Assembly (NCBI GenBank): GCA_000961765.1 | Contig: LADT01000002.1 | Location: 1 to 64,000 of the forward strand | Direction of reading: 5' to 3' | DNA length: 64,000 nucleotides | Origin: Clostridiaceae bacterium BRH_c20a | Lineage (GTDB): Bacteria > Bacillota > Peptococcia > Peptococcales > BICA1-8 | In this document: positions 44,587-54,314 of the stretch, piece after piece | How positions within the stretch are numbered: the stretch's first letter is position 1 | Layout: every line of letters begins with the position of its first letter | Program-made: the position numbers and the translations under genes | The notes under the pieces: generated by a model | The model's database searches: none | What the model was told of the DNA's origin: nothing | What the model saw: only the letters and a program-made list of their open reading frames with translations

Positions 44587-45999
44587 TTAATTAATTATTG
44601 GAAAAATAAGTTCCATATTAATAAGACTTCTTTCCAAAATGAATCCACTTTGCAAATTATAGACTTTAATAGTGTCTACAGCTGTTAAATTAAAATTTCC
44701 ATTAATATTTTGAAAATGCAATAAAGCTAATGTATAAGGGATTTCTTTAGTGGCCTGCAATCCCCTAATTCCTGCTGCACCTGTGGTTCCTGCATCAATT
44801 ATTAAGGTAGATTCCTCTTTATACATCTTAAACTCGTGGTCATGACCGTGTAGTATTATTGGCACTTTACCGACAAGTATTTTGCCAATTTTAAAATTAT
44901 GTACAGCTAAGATATGGGGTGGGTTTTCTTTAGCGTTTTTCCACAAATCTATTAGCTTGTTTTGATATAGGCTAATCATCTGCATGTCAGGAGGAGTAAC
45001 TTGATCGCTTAAAGAAGCTGGGTCATGTATACCTAAAATATTTAAACCTTTTATGGAGATAATTCCTTCGGAAATAACTTTAACCTGTGGATACTGTTTA
45101 AGCTTTTTTATTATTGAAGGAGAATCATGGTTACCGGCAATATATACATAAGGAACAGGTATTTCTTTAAGAAAGTCTAATAGCTGGGCTTCAATAGGTG
45201 TAGCGAAATCAGTAAAATCCCCGGTATCAATAACAAAATCCACATTAAAACTTTTAACAACTTGATTAACAAATTTCAATGCAGCTTGATTATTATGATA
45301 ATCAGATACATGCAACACTTTTAGTGTTCCTTCAGAGCTGCTAAGGGTCTGCATGGAATTAACTCTTTCAAATAAAACATAAAAATTTTGGGCCATTACC
45401 TCTAGCTGCTCACTTAAGGTATCAAGTTTAACAAAAGCCTGTTCCGCTAATCCTATCATCCAAGGTGCAGCCTCTAGAGCGCCATGATATTCAGGGTTTT
45501 CAAAGCTTTTTACATCATAAGTAGCAAAAGTACCAATTATCAGAACCAGGTAAATCATTAATCCTACTAAAAGACCACAGACTACAGGCTTCCATTTTTT
45601 CCGTTCATATAATAGGCTGCCGGCCATACCTCCAATTAAAGCTAAAATAAAAAGACGCAATAAGTAAACCCTGCCTATGTTGGATATGTGTTCCTCAAAG
45701 TTTTGCAGAACCTTATCTTTATCAGGGTTTGATTCTAATAAACTTTGCAGTAATTTTATATCTATATTCTGTAAGCTTACTGTAAGTTTTAAAGGAGCAA
45801 TATGGGTTTTCGCTCGGACAGTGCCGATGGGTGGGATTTTAAAATCTGTAAATCCATGATCAAATATCTGTAATGCTATTTCAAATTCCAGCGCCTCAAA
45901 ATTAAAACTCATCTGTCCAAAAAAACTAATAAAAAGAAGGGAGCCTATTAAAGATAATAAAATAATACTAAACCAATATTTAAGCTTGCTGACATTCAA
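44587..45999 (-). CDS. Membrane-anchored calcineurin-like metallophosphoesterase
   Basis: 470 residues. An N-terminal membrane segment ([18 protein letters not shown]), an extracytoplasmic domain (about 30-110), two further hydrophobic segments (about 112-126 and 138-160), then a phosphoesterase domain: [30 protein letters not shown] and [10 protein letters not shown], all metal ligands present. The catalytic part should face outside if three segments are used. Substrate unknown. Starts at TTG 45999, overlapping the pncC stop by 4 nt; GGAG is 12 nt away. Confidence 0.8.
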   Translation of the reverse strand: MNVSKLKYWFSIILLSLIGSLLFISFFGQMSFNFEALEFEIALQIFDHGFTDFKIPPIGTVRAKTHIAPLKLTVSLQNIDIKLLQSLLESNPDKDKVLQNFEEHISNIGRVYLLRLFILALIGGMAGSLLYERKKWKPVVCGLLVGLMIYLVLIIGTFATYDVKSFENPEYHGALEAAPWMIGLAEQAFVKLDTLSEQLEVMAQNFYVLFERVNSMQTLSSSEGTLKVLHVSDYHNNQAALKFVNQVVKSFNVDFVIDTGDFTDFATPIEAQLLDFLKEIPVPYVYIAGNHDSPSIIKKLKQYPQVKVISEGIISIKGLNILGIHDPASLSDQVTPPDMQMISLYQNKLIDLWKNAKENPPHILAVHNFKIGKILVGKVPIILHGHDHEFKMYKEESTLIIDAGTTGAAGIRGLQATKEIPYTLALLHFQNINGNFNLTAVDTIKVYNLQSGFILERSLINMELIFPIIN

Positions 46000-46487
46000 A
46001 TCTTCTCTAAACTCCTTTTTAGTAAGTTTAAGGCTAAGGTTGCCGAACGCCGTCTTATTTCATCCCTATTACCTAGGAATAAACATTTGTTGCATATACT
46101 TATATTTTGCCCTACCAGTGAAATATATACCAGCCCTACTGGTTTACTCTCTGTCCCTCCCCCGGGTCCTGCAATACCGGTTGATGCTAAGGCAAAATCA
46201 GTTCTTAATAGTTTGTTTGCACCATGGGCCATAGCCAGTGCCGTTTCTTCACTTACTGCTCCAAATTTTAATAAAGTATCCCCGCTAACACCCAAAACCT
46301 TTTCTTTAACAGAATTATCATAAGCAACCACACTGCCCAAAAAATATTCAGAACTTCCTGATATATCAGTTATTCGCTTGGCAATTAAACCACCGGTACA
46401 AGACTCAGCAGTCCCTAAAGTAAGCTTCTTTTCAAGTAATAAATCCCCAATTATTTTTTCTAGCTTTGTATCATTAGAACCTTTCAA
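45996..46487 (-). CDS. pncC: Nicotinamide-nucleotide amidohydrolase (CinA C-terminal domain only)
   Basis: 163 residues. Single CinA C-terminal domain: [45 protein letters not shown]. Deamidates NMN to NaMN in pyridine-nucleotide salvage. The N-terminal MoaB-like domain of Bacillus CinA (about 416 residues) is absent, so this is the stand-alone form. TTG 46487 follows AGGAGGTG by 7 nt. It lies near recA as cinA does in Bacillus. Confidence 0.93.
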   Translation of the reverse strand: MKGSNDTKLEKIIGDLLLEKKLTLGTAESCTGGLIAKRITDISGSSEYFLGSVVAYDNSVKEKVLGVSGDTLLKFGAVSEETALAMAHGANKLLRTDFALASTGIAGPGGGTESKPVGLVYISLVGQNISICNKCLFLGNRDEIRRRSATLALNLLKRSLEKI

Positions 46488-46529
46488 GCTTTAACACCTC
46501 CTGTCTCTTAAGTGTTTTTATTAGTGCAT

Positions 46530-46558
46530 AGTGTATATCATTGCTTATCTATAGTCAA
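46530..46558 (-). promoter_or_regulatory. Promoter upstream of pncC
   Basis: TTGACT (46558-46553) and TACACT (46535-46530) with a 17-nt spacer on the minus strand, about 40 nt before the start codon. Confidence 0.5.
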
Positions 46559-46565
46559 TAAATAA

Positions 46566-46602
46566 AACCAGAGGACAGCTAAGTTTAAGCTGCTCTCTGG
46601 TT
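46566..46602 (-). terminator. Intrinsic terminator after the FtsH-like gene
   Basis: AACCAGAG-AGCAGCTT and AAGCTGTC-CTCTGGTT form a long stem, followed by TTATTTAT on the minus strand; it overlaps the gene's stop. Confidence 0.8.
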
Positions 46603-48060
46603 AATAATTTTTCTTATAACATCCCCGGATATTTTTTCTTCTTTTTTAAGAATATTGACTATTTCCGTCAATAAATTAAGATTTTCCCGGAGTAAATTCT
46701 CAACTACTATTTCTTCTTCTCGAATAATTTCCTTGATAACTGTATTAATTTGTTCCGGTGATATATCCTCGACAGATATTACCCCCAAAGAGGATAAACC
46801 GGTATTTATTATTGTTTTGACAATTTTTATTGCCTGTTGGAAATCATTTCCTGCGCCAGTACTCTTATCTCCTAAATACATATTTTCAGCAGCAGCTCCG
46901 GCTAAACATACTTTTATTTGATTGCGTAATTCAGCTTCAGTATAAAGCTTTTGGTCTTCCTCTTGACTTTGGCGAACATACCCTAAGGCATTTCCCCGGG
47001 AAGTTACTGTCACCTGTGAAACCGAATTTGGTTTGACTAGTTCACTTATCAAAGCATGTCCGGCTTCATGAATAGCTACCCTATTTAATACTTTTGAGTT
47101 TGCTTTACCATTTAATTTCTCACCTAACATAACCTTATCTATAGCTTCTTTCAGGTGATATTGATTAATCTCCGGGCAATTATCTCGTAGTGCTAGAATT
47201 GCAGCTTCATTTGTTACATTTTCCAGGTGAGCTCCTGAAAACCCGTATGTTTCCTTAGCTATATCCTCCAAATTAACTCCAGAGGCAATTTTCTTATTAT
47301 TAATATGCAGTTTTAAAATTTCCAATCTACCCTCAAGGGTAGGAACATCAACCCTAACCTGCCTATCAAATCTCCCAGGTCTTAATAAAGCGGAATCTAA
47401 TAAGTCAGGTCTATTGGTAGCTCCAATTACTAATATGTTTATTTCTTCGTGGGCATTTAACCCGTCCATTTCGACCAAGAATTGGTTTAAGGTCTGATCA
47501 TATTCCATATGGCTAGAGTGACTACCTCTTTGAGCACCTAATATATCTATTTCATCAATAAATATTATTGCCCTATTTTTATTAGATTTTTTTGCTTTTT
47601 CCCGAGCAGATTGAAAAATTTTCCTTACCCTCTGGGCTCCAACTCCTGCATACATTTCTATGAATTCCGAACCAGAAGTAAAAAGATAAACTGCATCAGA
47701 ATAATTAGCAGCAGCTTTAGCTAAAAGGGTTTTTCCTGTACCAGGCGGTCCTGTCAGCAAAATGCCTTTTAAAGGTCGTATACCCCTCAGAGTAATTTCT
47801 TCCGATTTTATGAGAAATTTTAACGCTTCTTTAAGTTCTTGCTTAGCAACTTCTTGTCCGCCAATATTTTCAAAATTAAAATCCCTAATACTTTGAACTT
47901 CTTGAAAAGACTCAGTTTTAACTAATCCCTTTTTCTGCAACATAAAATAAAAAATGGCTGCTAAAATAAGCAGAACAACTAAAGGTGTAATATCATAACC
48001 TAGGTATACTAAAAATACAAATAATCCTAAAACAATTCCCGAAATAACCTCTACCTTCAT
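46585..48060 (-). CDS. Short FtsH-like AAA+ membrane metalloprotease
   Basis: 491 residues, well below the 600-650 of typical FtsH. Two adjacent membrane segments (about 4-20 and 25-42) leave almost no extracytoplasmic domain. AAA module: TGPPGTGKTLLAKA (Walker A), IIFIDEID (Walker B), GATNRPDLLDSALLRPGRFD (SRH). Protease: HEAGHALISEL (HEXXH), and a third zinc-ligand Asp region GAGNDFQQA. An FtsH paralogue that may accept a restricted substrate set. It overlaps by one base a gene for a small membrane protein, a likely partner or substrate. Confidence 0.88.
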   Translation of the reverse strand: MKVEVISGIVLGLFVFLVYLGYDITPLVVLLILAAIFYFMLQKKGLVKTESFQEVQSIRDFNFENIGGQEVAKQELKEALKFLIKSEEITLRGIRPLKGILLTGPPGTGKTLLAKAAANYSDAVYLFTSGSEFIEMYAGVGAQRVRKIFQSAREKAKKSNKNRAIIFIDEIDILGAQRGSHSSHMEYDQTLNQFLVEMDGLNAHEEINILVIGATNRPDLLDSALLRPGRFDRQVRVDVPTLEGRLEILKLHINNKKIASGVNLEDIAKETYGFSGAHLENVTNEAAILALRDNCPEINQYHLKEAIDKVMLGEKLNGKANSKVLNRVAIHEAGHALISELVKPNSVSQVTVTSRGNALGYVRQSQEEDQKLYTEAELRNQIKVCLAGAAAENMYLGDKSTGAGNDFQQAIKIVKTIINTGLSSLGVISVEDISPEQINTVIKEIIREEEIVVENLLRENLNLLTEIVNILKKEEKISGDVIRKIINQRAA

Positions 48061-48617
48061 TAAATATCACTTCCTATGTTGTTTATTATTCTTGGGAAAC
48101 TATTATCAACTCGATTCAATACATAGTACAAATATCTATCAGCATCCTCCAACTCTAAAATAATATAATTAGCAGATATAGTTAAGCCAGCTTTACTTAG
48201 TTTACTATTTATATTTTCATCTTTTATTTTCTGCTGTAATTTCGAATAATTGCCAAGAACTGCTGCTTCAAATAGAGAGGGGTGAATTTCCTGGTAAAAG
48301 TCTAAGAGTTTAGCATTAGGATTACTTGATAATTGTAATTCCAGATCTTTCTCTGTTAAAACCCGACCACTGGATGTTAAAAAACCCTGAAATAGTTCAG
48401 CAAAGTTTTCTGCTTGATTTAGTTTAATTTTTAAAAGAGGTTTATTCCTATCTTGAATAAACTGGTATTCTGAAATTAATTCCGAATTATCTAACGTCTC
48501 AGAAAGCGGTTGGTTTACAAAAAATTGCTTATACAAAAAATAAGCTCCAAAAAGTACTCCTGTAGTAATCACAAATATCAAAAATATCATCATAAATTTA
48601 TTTAAATGTTTAAACAC
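48060..48617 (-). CDS. Single-pass membrane protein paired with FtsH-like protease
   Basis: 185 residues from GTG 48617 (AAAGGGGGCGG 5 nt upstream). One N-terminal membrane segment (FMMIFLIFVITTGVLFGAYF), then an extracytoplasmic domain with no family I recognise; it contains FAELFQGFLTSSGRVLTEKD. Its last base is the first base of the next gene's start codon, which points to tight co-expression. It may supply the outer domain the short FtsH lacks, or be its substrate; both are guesses. Confidence 0.7.
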   Translation of the reverse strand: MFKHLNKFMMIFLIFVITTGVLFGAYFLYKQFFVNQPLSETLDNSELISEYQFIQDRNKPLLKIKLNQAENFAELFQGFLTSSGRVLTEKDLELQLSSNPNAKLLDFYQEIHPSLFEAAVLGNYSKLQQKIKDENINSKLSKAGLTISANYIILELEDADRYLYYVLNRVDNSFPRIINNIGSDI

Positions 48618-48695
48618 TTTTTCCGCCCCCTTTCAGACTTATATTATAACAATGCTGCAAGTTGTTTTCCTTATGAAATGGATGGAAACAAAAAA

Positions 48696-48714
48696 ACACG
48701 CCTTGTGAGCGTGT
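48696..48714 (-). terminator. Intrinsic terminator after pgpA
   Basis: ACACGC-TCACAAG-GCGTGT followed by TTTTTTTG on the minus strand. Confidence 0.85.
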
Positions 48715-48715
48715 G

Positions 48716-49144
48716 TTAATATACAATGAAAATTACAACGGCTAAAATTATTCTGGTTATAACCCCGGCAGCAATATCATCTAGCATTATTCCCAGACCA
48801 CCAGGAATTTTTTCCAGTTTATTAATGGGATAAAACTTTTTTATGTCAAAAAGCCTGAATAACAAAAAAGCAAAAGGATATAAGATAATCGGAATATTCC
48901 AAAGAGAGATCCATATCCCCACCATTTCATCAAAAACAATCCGCGGACTATCATGTTCATTTAATATCTTTTCTCCACTTTGGCAAATAAAAACACCCAG
49001 AAATGAAAAAAAAATAATTATTCCCAGAGGCATTTGCCATAAAAAATAAATAATCAGACCAATTACAGTACCCCATGTGCCTGGAGCAGGTTTTATAAAT
49101 CCTGTACCAAAACCGGTAGCAAGGATTTTTAATATCTGATTCAT
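48716..49144 (-). CDS. pgpA: Phosphatidylglycerophosphatase A
   Basis: 142 residues, three to four membrane segments. Family blocks GTGFIKPAPGTWGTVIGL, FDEMVGIWISLW and FDIKKFYPINKLEKIPGGLG with DDIAAG at the end. Removes the phosphate from phosphatidylglycerophosphate made by PgsA, the next gene upstream; the start overlaps its stop (ATGA). Confidence 0.93.
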   Translation of the reverse strand: MNQILKILATGFGTGFIKPAPGTWGTVIGLIIYFLWQMPLGIIIFFSFLGVFICQSGEKILNEHDSPRIVFDEMVGIWISLWNIPIILYPFAFLLFRLFDIKKFYPINKLEKIPGGLGIMLDDIAAGVITRIILAVVIFIVY

Positions 49145-49689
49145 TCTTTAAGACCTGCCCTTAATAATTTTCCTGCCTTTAAAAAATAATCCAAACCAGA
49201 ATAGATTGTAAAAAATATTGCAACATACATAAAATAATCTCCAAGGGGAAGACCTATTATTTTAATAATAAACTCATTTATTAATATTGCAACGATAGCA
49301 ACAATTTGGGATACTGTTTTATATTTACCTAACTTGCTGGCAGCTATGACAATACCTTCTGCAGCTGCTACAGATCTTAATCCTGTAACAGCAAACTCTC
49401 TGCCTATTATAAGAACTGCAACCCAACCGGAAATTTTCCCCAATTGGACTAAGGAAATTAATGCCGCTGAAACTAGTAACTTATCAGCTAAAGGGTCCAT
49501 AATTTTACCGAAATTAGTTATTTGTTTCCGTTTTCTAGCAATATAGCCATCTAAACCATCTGTACTAGCAGCAATAATGAAAATAGCAGCTGCAAATAAT
49601 TGACCGTAAGGTATCTTTACTAATAGCACCAACATAAAAATTGGTACTAGGATAATCCTGATCATAGTAAGTGTGTTAGGTAAGTTCAC
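49141..49689 (-). CDS. pgsA: CDP-diacylglycerol-glycerol-3-phosphate phosphatidyltransferase
   Basis: 182 residues with the CDP-alcohol phosphotransferase signature DGLDGYIARKRKQITNFGKI then DPLADK (D-G-x2-A-R-x8-G-x3-D-x3-D pattern; about 44-72) and about five membrane segments. Makes phosphatidylglycerophosphate. GTG 49689 is the start, with GGAGAG upstream inside rimO, which it overlaps by 14 nt. Confidence 0.95.
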   Translation of the reverse strand: MNLPNTLTMIRIILVPIFMLVLLVKIPYGQLFAAAIFIIAASTDGLDGYIARKRKQITNFGKIMDPLADKLLVSAALISLVQLGKISGWVAVLIIGREFAVTGLRSVAAAEGIVIAASKLGKYKTVSQIVAIVAILINEFIIKIIGLPLGDYFMYVAIFFTIYSGLDYFLKAGKLLRAGLKE

Positions 49690-51016
49690 AGTATATCTCT
49701 CCTATTAAATCATAATCTTGCAAATGAGTAATTTTAACAGTCAGCAGTTGACCCGGAATTAATCGGTCTTGGGTAAATACAAGTATTACAGGGTCGATTT
49801 CAGGAGCTTCACCTGTACTACGGCAAACCCATAAATCATTATTATCGTCGGCAATACCGTCAACCTGCACTGTTATTTCTTTGCCTATATACTGCCGATG
49901 TTTTTCAAGTAAAATCTGATACTGCAGCTCCATCAATTTATTTAGCCTTTTTATTTTTGAGTTATTAGTTATTTGATTTGCCATTTTACCAGCAGGTGTA
50001 TTATCTTCCTGGGAATAGCTAAAGGCACCAACTCTATCTAACTTAACCTCTTGTAAAAATTCCAAGAGATTATGGAAATTTTCTTGGGATTCCCCGGGAA
50101 ATCCTACAATAAAGGTAGATCTAATAATGATCTCGGGAATATTATCTCTAAGTTTTTTAATCAAACTCTTAATTTCTTCTTGGGTAATATTACGTCCCAT
50201 TCTTTTCAGAATCGAATTATCAACATGCTGCAGAGGTAAATCAATATATTTGCATATTTTAGGCTCATCTTTTATGACTTCAATTAAATTATCGGAAAAA
50301 TAATTGGGATAACAATACAATAGACGTATCCACCGAACCTCAGATATCTTACATAACTCTTGTAAAAGACTTGCCAGTCGGAGCTCTTGATAAATATCCT
50401 TACCATATTGAGTGGTATCTTGAGCAACAAGAATAATTTCTTTTACACCTAGACTTACTAAGTACTTAGCTTCATTTATAATATTTTCCATGGGTCGACT
50501 GCGAAAGGGACCTCTTATCTCTGGAATTGTACAATATGAACAGCGGTTATCACAACCTTCAGCAATACGGAGATATGCATAATGTTTAGATGTCACAAGA
50601 TGCCTAGGCAGCTCAAAATATTGCTGAGTGTGTTTTGCATTTACTTTTATCACTTTTTCCTTATTTAAGGTTTTATTTATTGCTTCTATAATTTCGTGAT
50701 AGTTATTGGTCCCTAATAAGGCGTCAATTTCGGGAATTTCTTGTTTTAGTTCTTTTTGATATTTCTGCACTAAGCAACCAACTACTATTAAAACCTTACA
50801 CTCACCCGTTATCTTGTGCTCAGTCATTTCTAAAATTGTATTTATTGATTCTTCCTTTGCACTTTCTATAAATCCGCAAGTATTTATAATAATTACTTCT
50901 GCTTTCCGGTAGTTATCAGTAATTATAAAATTTCCTTCCTTAATTAGACCAAGCATATTTTCTGAATCAACTAGATTTTTAGGACATCCCAAGGATATGA
51001 CCGCAACACTATTCAA
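49676..51016 (-). CDS. rimO: Ribosomal protein uS12 methylthiotransferase
   Basis: 446 residues. Radical SAM methylthiotransferase like MiaB but with RimO-type blocks: VISLGCPKNLVDSENM, IINTCGFIESAKEESI, VVGCLVQ, radical-SAM CDNRCSYCTIP (about 150), and a TRAM domain. Methylthiolates Asp88 of ribosomal protein S12. TTG 51016 fits GGGAG 8 nt upstream; ATG 51034 has no site. Confidence 0.95.
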   Translation of the reverse strand: MNSVAVISLGCPKNLVDSENMLGLIKEGNFIITDNYRKAEVIIINTCGFIESAKEESINTILEMTEHKITGECKVLIVVGCLVQKYQKELKQEIPEIDALLGTNNYHEIIEAINKTLNKEKVIKVNAKHTQQYFELPRHLVTSKHYAYLRIAEGCDNRCSYCTIPEIRGPFRSRPMENIINEAKYLVSLGVKEIILVAQDTTQYGKDIYQELRLASLLQELCKISEVRWIRLLYCYPNYFSDNLIEVIKDEPKICKYIDLPLQHVDNSILKRMGRNITQEEIKSLIKKLRDNIPEIIIRSTFIVGFPGESQENFHNLLEFLQEVKLDRVGAFSYSQEDNTPAGKMANQITNNSKIKRLNKLMELQYQILLEKHRQYIGKEITVQVDGIADDNNDLWVCRSTGEAPEIDPVILVFTQDRLIPGQLLTVKITHLQDYDLIGEIYCELT

Positions 51017-51091
51017 GATTTGAACTCCCTTCATACTCTAATAAATACCCCAGACTAAGTATATTACAACAGATTTTTGGTGTCAAAAGGA

Positions 51092-51123
51092 AATCCTCTC
51101 TATTATTACCTATAGAGAGGATT
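51092..51123 (-). terminator. Intrinsic terminator after rodZ
   Basis: AATCCTCTCTA and TAGAGAGGATT stem with a 10-nt loop, then TCCTTTTG on the minus strand. Confidence 0.75.
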
Positions 51124-51892
51124 AACTATTTAAATCGTCAAGGGTAAACTCCTTATCAATAACTTGACCTACTTTCCCTGGAATACCAATATCTTTTTCT
51201 CCTAATAATAGTTTTACTACTCCAGCATTACCTAGTATTATCTTCATTTTTGCATCAGCTTCAAATATTTTTATATCTCCCTGGTACATAGTTCCTTCGA
51301 AATTCAGGGTGTTGTCACTGTAAACCTGTATCCAGCAAGCCTCTTTTGCAGGACCCAAGTCAAGTATTTCCATAGTTAAAACTATTTTCTCAGGCAATTG
51401 AGTTGTTATATCTTCCTCAATTGGGGGTTCTTCTAGTGGAGGTTTTTCTATTGGGATACCATTATCTTTTGGTGCTGGCGGAGGAGATATTTCCACTTTA
51501 AAATGCTTATCATATATGTTTTGCACACCAAATAGTATCAGGACAGCAATAAGACTAAGGACTACAGTAATATATTTCTTTTGTAAACCTTTTAGGGAGG
51601 ATCGATTATTCACTTGAAAAGCTCCGGTTTTTTCGATATCTAAGGTTTTTACTATATTTTCTTCTAAAAAATTTTTTATTTCTTCATTGTTTTCAATTTC
51701 CAAAAACTTTGCATAAGATTTTATAAAACCTTTTACATAAACTTTACCAGGTATCAGGTCAAAATTCTCCTGTTCAATTGCTTTAATATATTTACTCCTG
51801 ATTTTGGTGCTGTTCTCAACATCAGTTAAAGTGAGCCCTCTATTTACACGGTTTGTTTTAAATAAATCACCTATCCCATCTAATTTGTTCAC
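51122..51892 (-). CDS. rodZ: RodZ-like cell-shape protein
   Basis: 256 residues. N-terminal helix-turn-helix (FKTNRVNRGLTLTDVENSTK ... YIKAIEQENFDLIPGKVYVK), a linker, one membrane segment (YITVVLSLIAVLILFGV, about 111-127), a proline-rich stretch (PPPAPKDNGIPIEKPPLEEP), and a C-terminal DUF4115-type domain. Links MreB filaments to the cell-wall machinery. GTG 51892 sits inside AAAAGGAGGTGA, so start spacing is odd. Homologue of Bacillus ymfM in the same neighbourhood. Confidence 0.9.
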   Translation of the reverse strand: MNKLDGIGDLFKTNRVNRGLTLTDVENSTKIRSKYIKAIEQENFDLIPGKVYVKGFIKSYAKFLEIENNEEIKNFLEENIVKTLDIEKTGAFQVNNRSSLKGLQKKYITVVLSLIAVLILFGVQNIYDKHFKVEISPPPAPKDNGIPIEKPPLEEPPIEEDITTQLPEKIVLTMEILDLGPAKEACWIQVYSDNTLNFEGTMYQGDIKIFEADAKMKIILGNAGVVKLLLGEKDIGIPGKVGQVIDKEFTLDDLNS

Positions 51893-51907
51893 CTCCTTTT
51901 TATTTCA

Positions 51908-51967
51908 TATTCTACAATAAGTACAGATATTCTACAATAAATAGAGATATCCTGCAAATTGTAAAAA
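51908..51967. repeat. Three imperfect 20-nt tandem repeats
   Basis: ATATTCTACAATAAGTACAG, ATATTCTACAATAAATAGAG and a diverged third copy (ATATCCTGCAAATTGTAAAA) run head to tail between rodZ and ftsK. Confidence 0.6.
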
Positions 51968-51981
51968 CTTTGAAAAAAATA

Positions 51982-54207
51982 TTAATAATTTCCATATAAC
52001 CTTTCATAATCTTCAACTGTTATCAATACCTGCCTGGGCTTACTGCCCTCATAACCACCAATAATTCCCTTTTTCTCCATCAAGTCAATTATTCTGGCTG
52101 CCCTATTGTAGCCAACTCTGAATCTCCTTTGGATCAGGGAAATAGAAGCTTGTCCATTTTCAATAAATAGTTTTGCCGCTTCAGGAATTAATTCATCGTC
52201 ATTATCTTCTAATTTTGGTTTTTCTGCTTCTACTTGATTGTTTACAACTTCTTCATTATACTCCGGGTTTTCCTGCTGTTTTAAAAATTCAACAACTTCC
52301 TCAACCTCTTTATCTGAAACAAAAACACCCTGCAGACGTATAGGCTTAGGTAATCCTGTCGGAAAAAACAGCATGTCTCCTCTACCTAAAAGTTTCTCAG
52401 CACCATTCATATCAAGTATTGTTCTAGAATCGGTCTGAGACGAAACAGCAAAAGCAATTCTAGAGGGTATATTAGCCTTAATAATCCCTGTAATAACATC
52501 AACTGAAGGTCTTTGAGTAGCAACTACTAAGTGTATTCCAGCCGCTCTGGCCATCTGAGCTAAACGACAGATAGCATCTTCGACATCAGCAGGTGCCACC
52601 ATCATTAAATCAGCCAATTCATCAATTAATACCACAATATAAGGAAGAAACCCTTTGTTTAGGCTATTATTGTCTGCAAGTAACTGATTGTAACGAATAA
52701 TATCTTTTACTCCTAGTGCAGCAAATAACTCATATCTATTCTCCATCTCATGAACTGCCCAACGTAAGGCAGATGCTGCTTTTTTAGCATCTGTTACAAC
52801 AGGTGTTATTAAATGGGGTATGCCATTAAAGGTTGTAAGCTCTACCATTTTAGGGTCAACCATTAAAAGCTTGACTTCCGTAGGCTTTGATCTAAACAAG
52901 ATGCTGGTTATCAAAGTGTTCATGCAAACACTTTTTCCTGAACCAGTGGCACCGGCAATCAACAAATGAGGCATTTTCGCTAAATCTGCCATTACTGGTT
53001 TGCCGGCGATATCCTTTCCTAAAGCAACAGTTAATTTTGATTGAGCATTTTTATATTCATTTGTTTCTAGTACTTCCCTTAGACTGACCGTAGCAATTTC
53101 CTGATTAGGGACTTCAATGCCAATAGCTGCTTTTCCTGGAATTGGTGCCTCAATCCTAACCCCTGCTGCTGCTAAACTTAATGCAATATCATCAGCCAGA
53201 TTCACAATCCTACTAACTTTTACCCCTGGAGCAGGCTGGAATTCGTAGCGAGTTATCGAGGGACCACAACTTACTTGAACCACTTTGCCTTTTACTCCAA
53301 AACTTTCTAAGGTATTTTGTAACACTAAAATATTTTCATTAATATCTTTTTGGGTTAAATTATTGGAATTTCTTTTCGCATTTTCTAGCATAGTCGTTTT
53401 AGGCAGAACAAAGTCCTCATTAATTTGTTTCTTATTATTAAGTGGTAAATCAATAATATTACTATTAACCTCTTGTTCTTTTTTAATTTTTGTATTTTTA
53501 GAACTACTTCCATTTTCATAATGATTAATAATTAATGGAACTTCAACCTCAGGCCCATTATTATCCTGAAGTGATTGTTTATTAATAATAATCGGTTTTG
53601 GATCAGATTCCTCATCAGTTGTAAAAATAAAGTTTGTCATTTGTTCTTTTATACCTATTAAACATTTAATAAGAAGTTTATACAGCTTAAATGATATCTC
53701 CTTAAAAGATGTACCAGATAAATACAATACAGAGACAATATTTAAAGATATCAATAGAATATAGGACCCTATTAATCCAAAAACCTTTAAAGTAAGCCAG
53801 CTTAAACTACCACCTAGTCCTCCCCCTCCTAATCCATACATTAAACCATTAACTATTGTTTGTTCTGAAATAGGAAGCCTCAAGTGCAGCACAGCTAAAA
53901 TGCTAGCAATAAATACAACTTGAGCCAAGTAATGGTGTTTGTTAAGACTCATTCTTTTATACATTATCTGTAATCCATTCATTAATATAAAAAGAGGAAT
54001 AAGCAATTTGCCCTCACCAGCTAGACCTCTTAATACTCTTAGTAAGAATTCCCCCAGCAGACCTGTCCCTTCTTCCGGCAGGGGGTATGGACCAGAAGGC
54101 TTTTGAAAAATGACCCAAAATAAATAGATAGAAATCCCAACTAATAGTATTCCAATTAATTCAAGCTTTACTTCTTCGTTAAATTGTTGTTTTTTTGTTT
54201 TAGCCAT
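51982..54207 (-). CDS. ftsK: FtsK/SpoIIIE-family DNA translocase
   Basis: 741 residues. Four N-terminal membrane segments (about 18-175), a variable linker, the alpha/beta motor with Walker A LIAGATGSGKSVCMN (about 395-409) and Walker B VLIDELADLMM, and a C-terminal gamma winged helix (ISLIQRRFRVGYNRAARIID). Pumps chromosome DNA through the septum in division or sporulation. The AAGGAG-type site precedes ATG. Clostridia often have this SpoIIIE-like copy next to tepA, as here. Confidence 0.95.
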   Translation of the reverse strand: MAKTKKQQFNEEVKLELIGILLVGISIYLFWVIFQKPSGPYPLPEEGTGLLGEFLLRVLRGLAGEGKLLIPLFILMNGLQIMYKRMSLNKHHYLAQVVFIASILAVLHLRLPISEQTIVNGLMYGLGGGGLGGSLSWLTLKVFGLIGSYILLISLNIVSVLYLSGTSFKEISFKLYKLLIKCLIGIKEQMTNFIFTTDEESDPKPIIINKQSLQDNNGPEVEVPLIINHYENGSSSKNTKIKKEQEVNSNIIDLPLNNKKQINEDFVLPKTTMLENAKRNSNNLTQKDINENILVLQNTLESFGVKGKVVQVSCGPSITRYEFQPAPGVKVSRIVNLADDIALSLAAAGVRIEAPIPGKAAIGIEVPNQEIATVSLREVLETNEYKNAQSKLTVALGKDIAGKPVMADLAKMPHLLIAGATGSGKSVCMNTLITSILFRSKPTEVKLLMVDPKMVELTTFNGIPHLITPVVTDAKKAASALRWAVHEMENRYELFAALGVKDIIRYNQLLADNNSLNKGFLPYIVVLIDELADLMMVAPADVEDAICRLAQMARAAGIHLVVATQRPSVDVITGIIKANIPSRIAFAVSSQTDSRTILDMNGAEKLLGRGDMLFFPTGLPKPIRLQGVFVSDKEVEEVVEFLKQQENPEYNEEVVNNQVEAEKPKLEDNDDELIPEAAKLFIENGQASISLIQRRFRVGYNRAARIIDLMEKKGIIGGYEGSKPRQVLITVEDYERLYGNY

Positions 54208-54295
54208 ATTTTCACTCCTTCTCCCTAAAATAAAAATTCAACATGTTAAAGAAAAATCCTGCAAATATTGCATAACCGGATACATACAAAGAGTA

Positions 54296-54314
54296 AAACT
54301 CCCTTGGGGAGTTT
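54296..54314 (-). terminator. Intrinsic terminator after uppP
   Basis: AAACTCCC-CAAG-GGAGTTT followed by TACTCTTT on the minus strand. Confidence 0.6.

Noticed and set aside
51908-51967. CRISPR-like array
   Set aside because: The 20-mers are directly adjacent without spacers and no cas genes are present.
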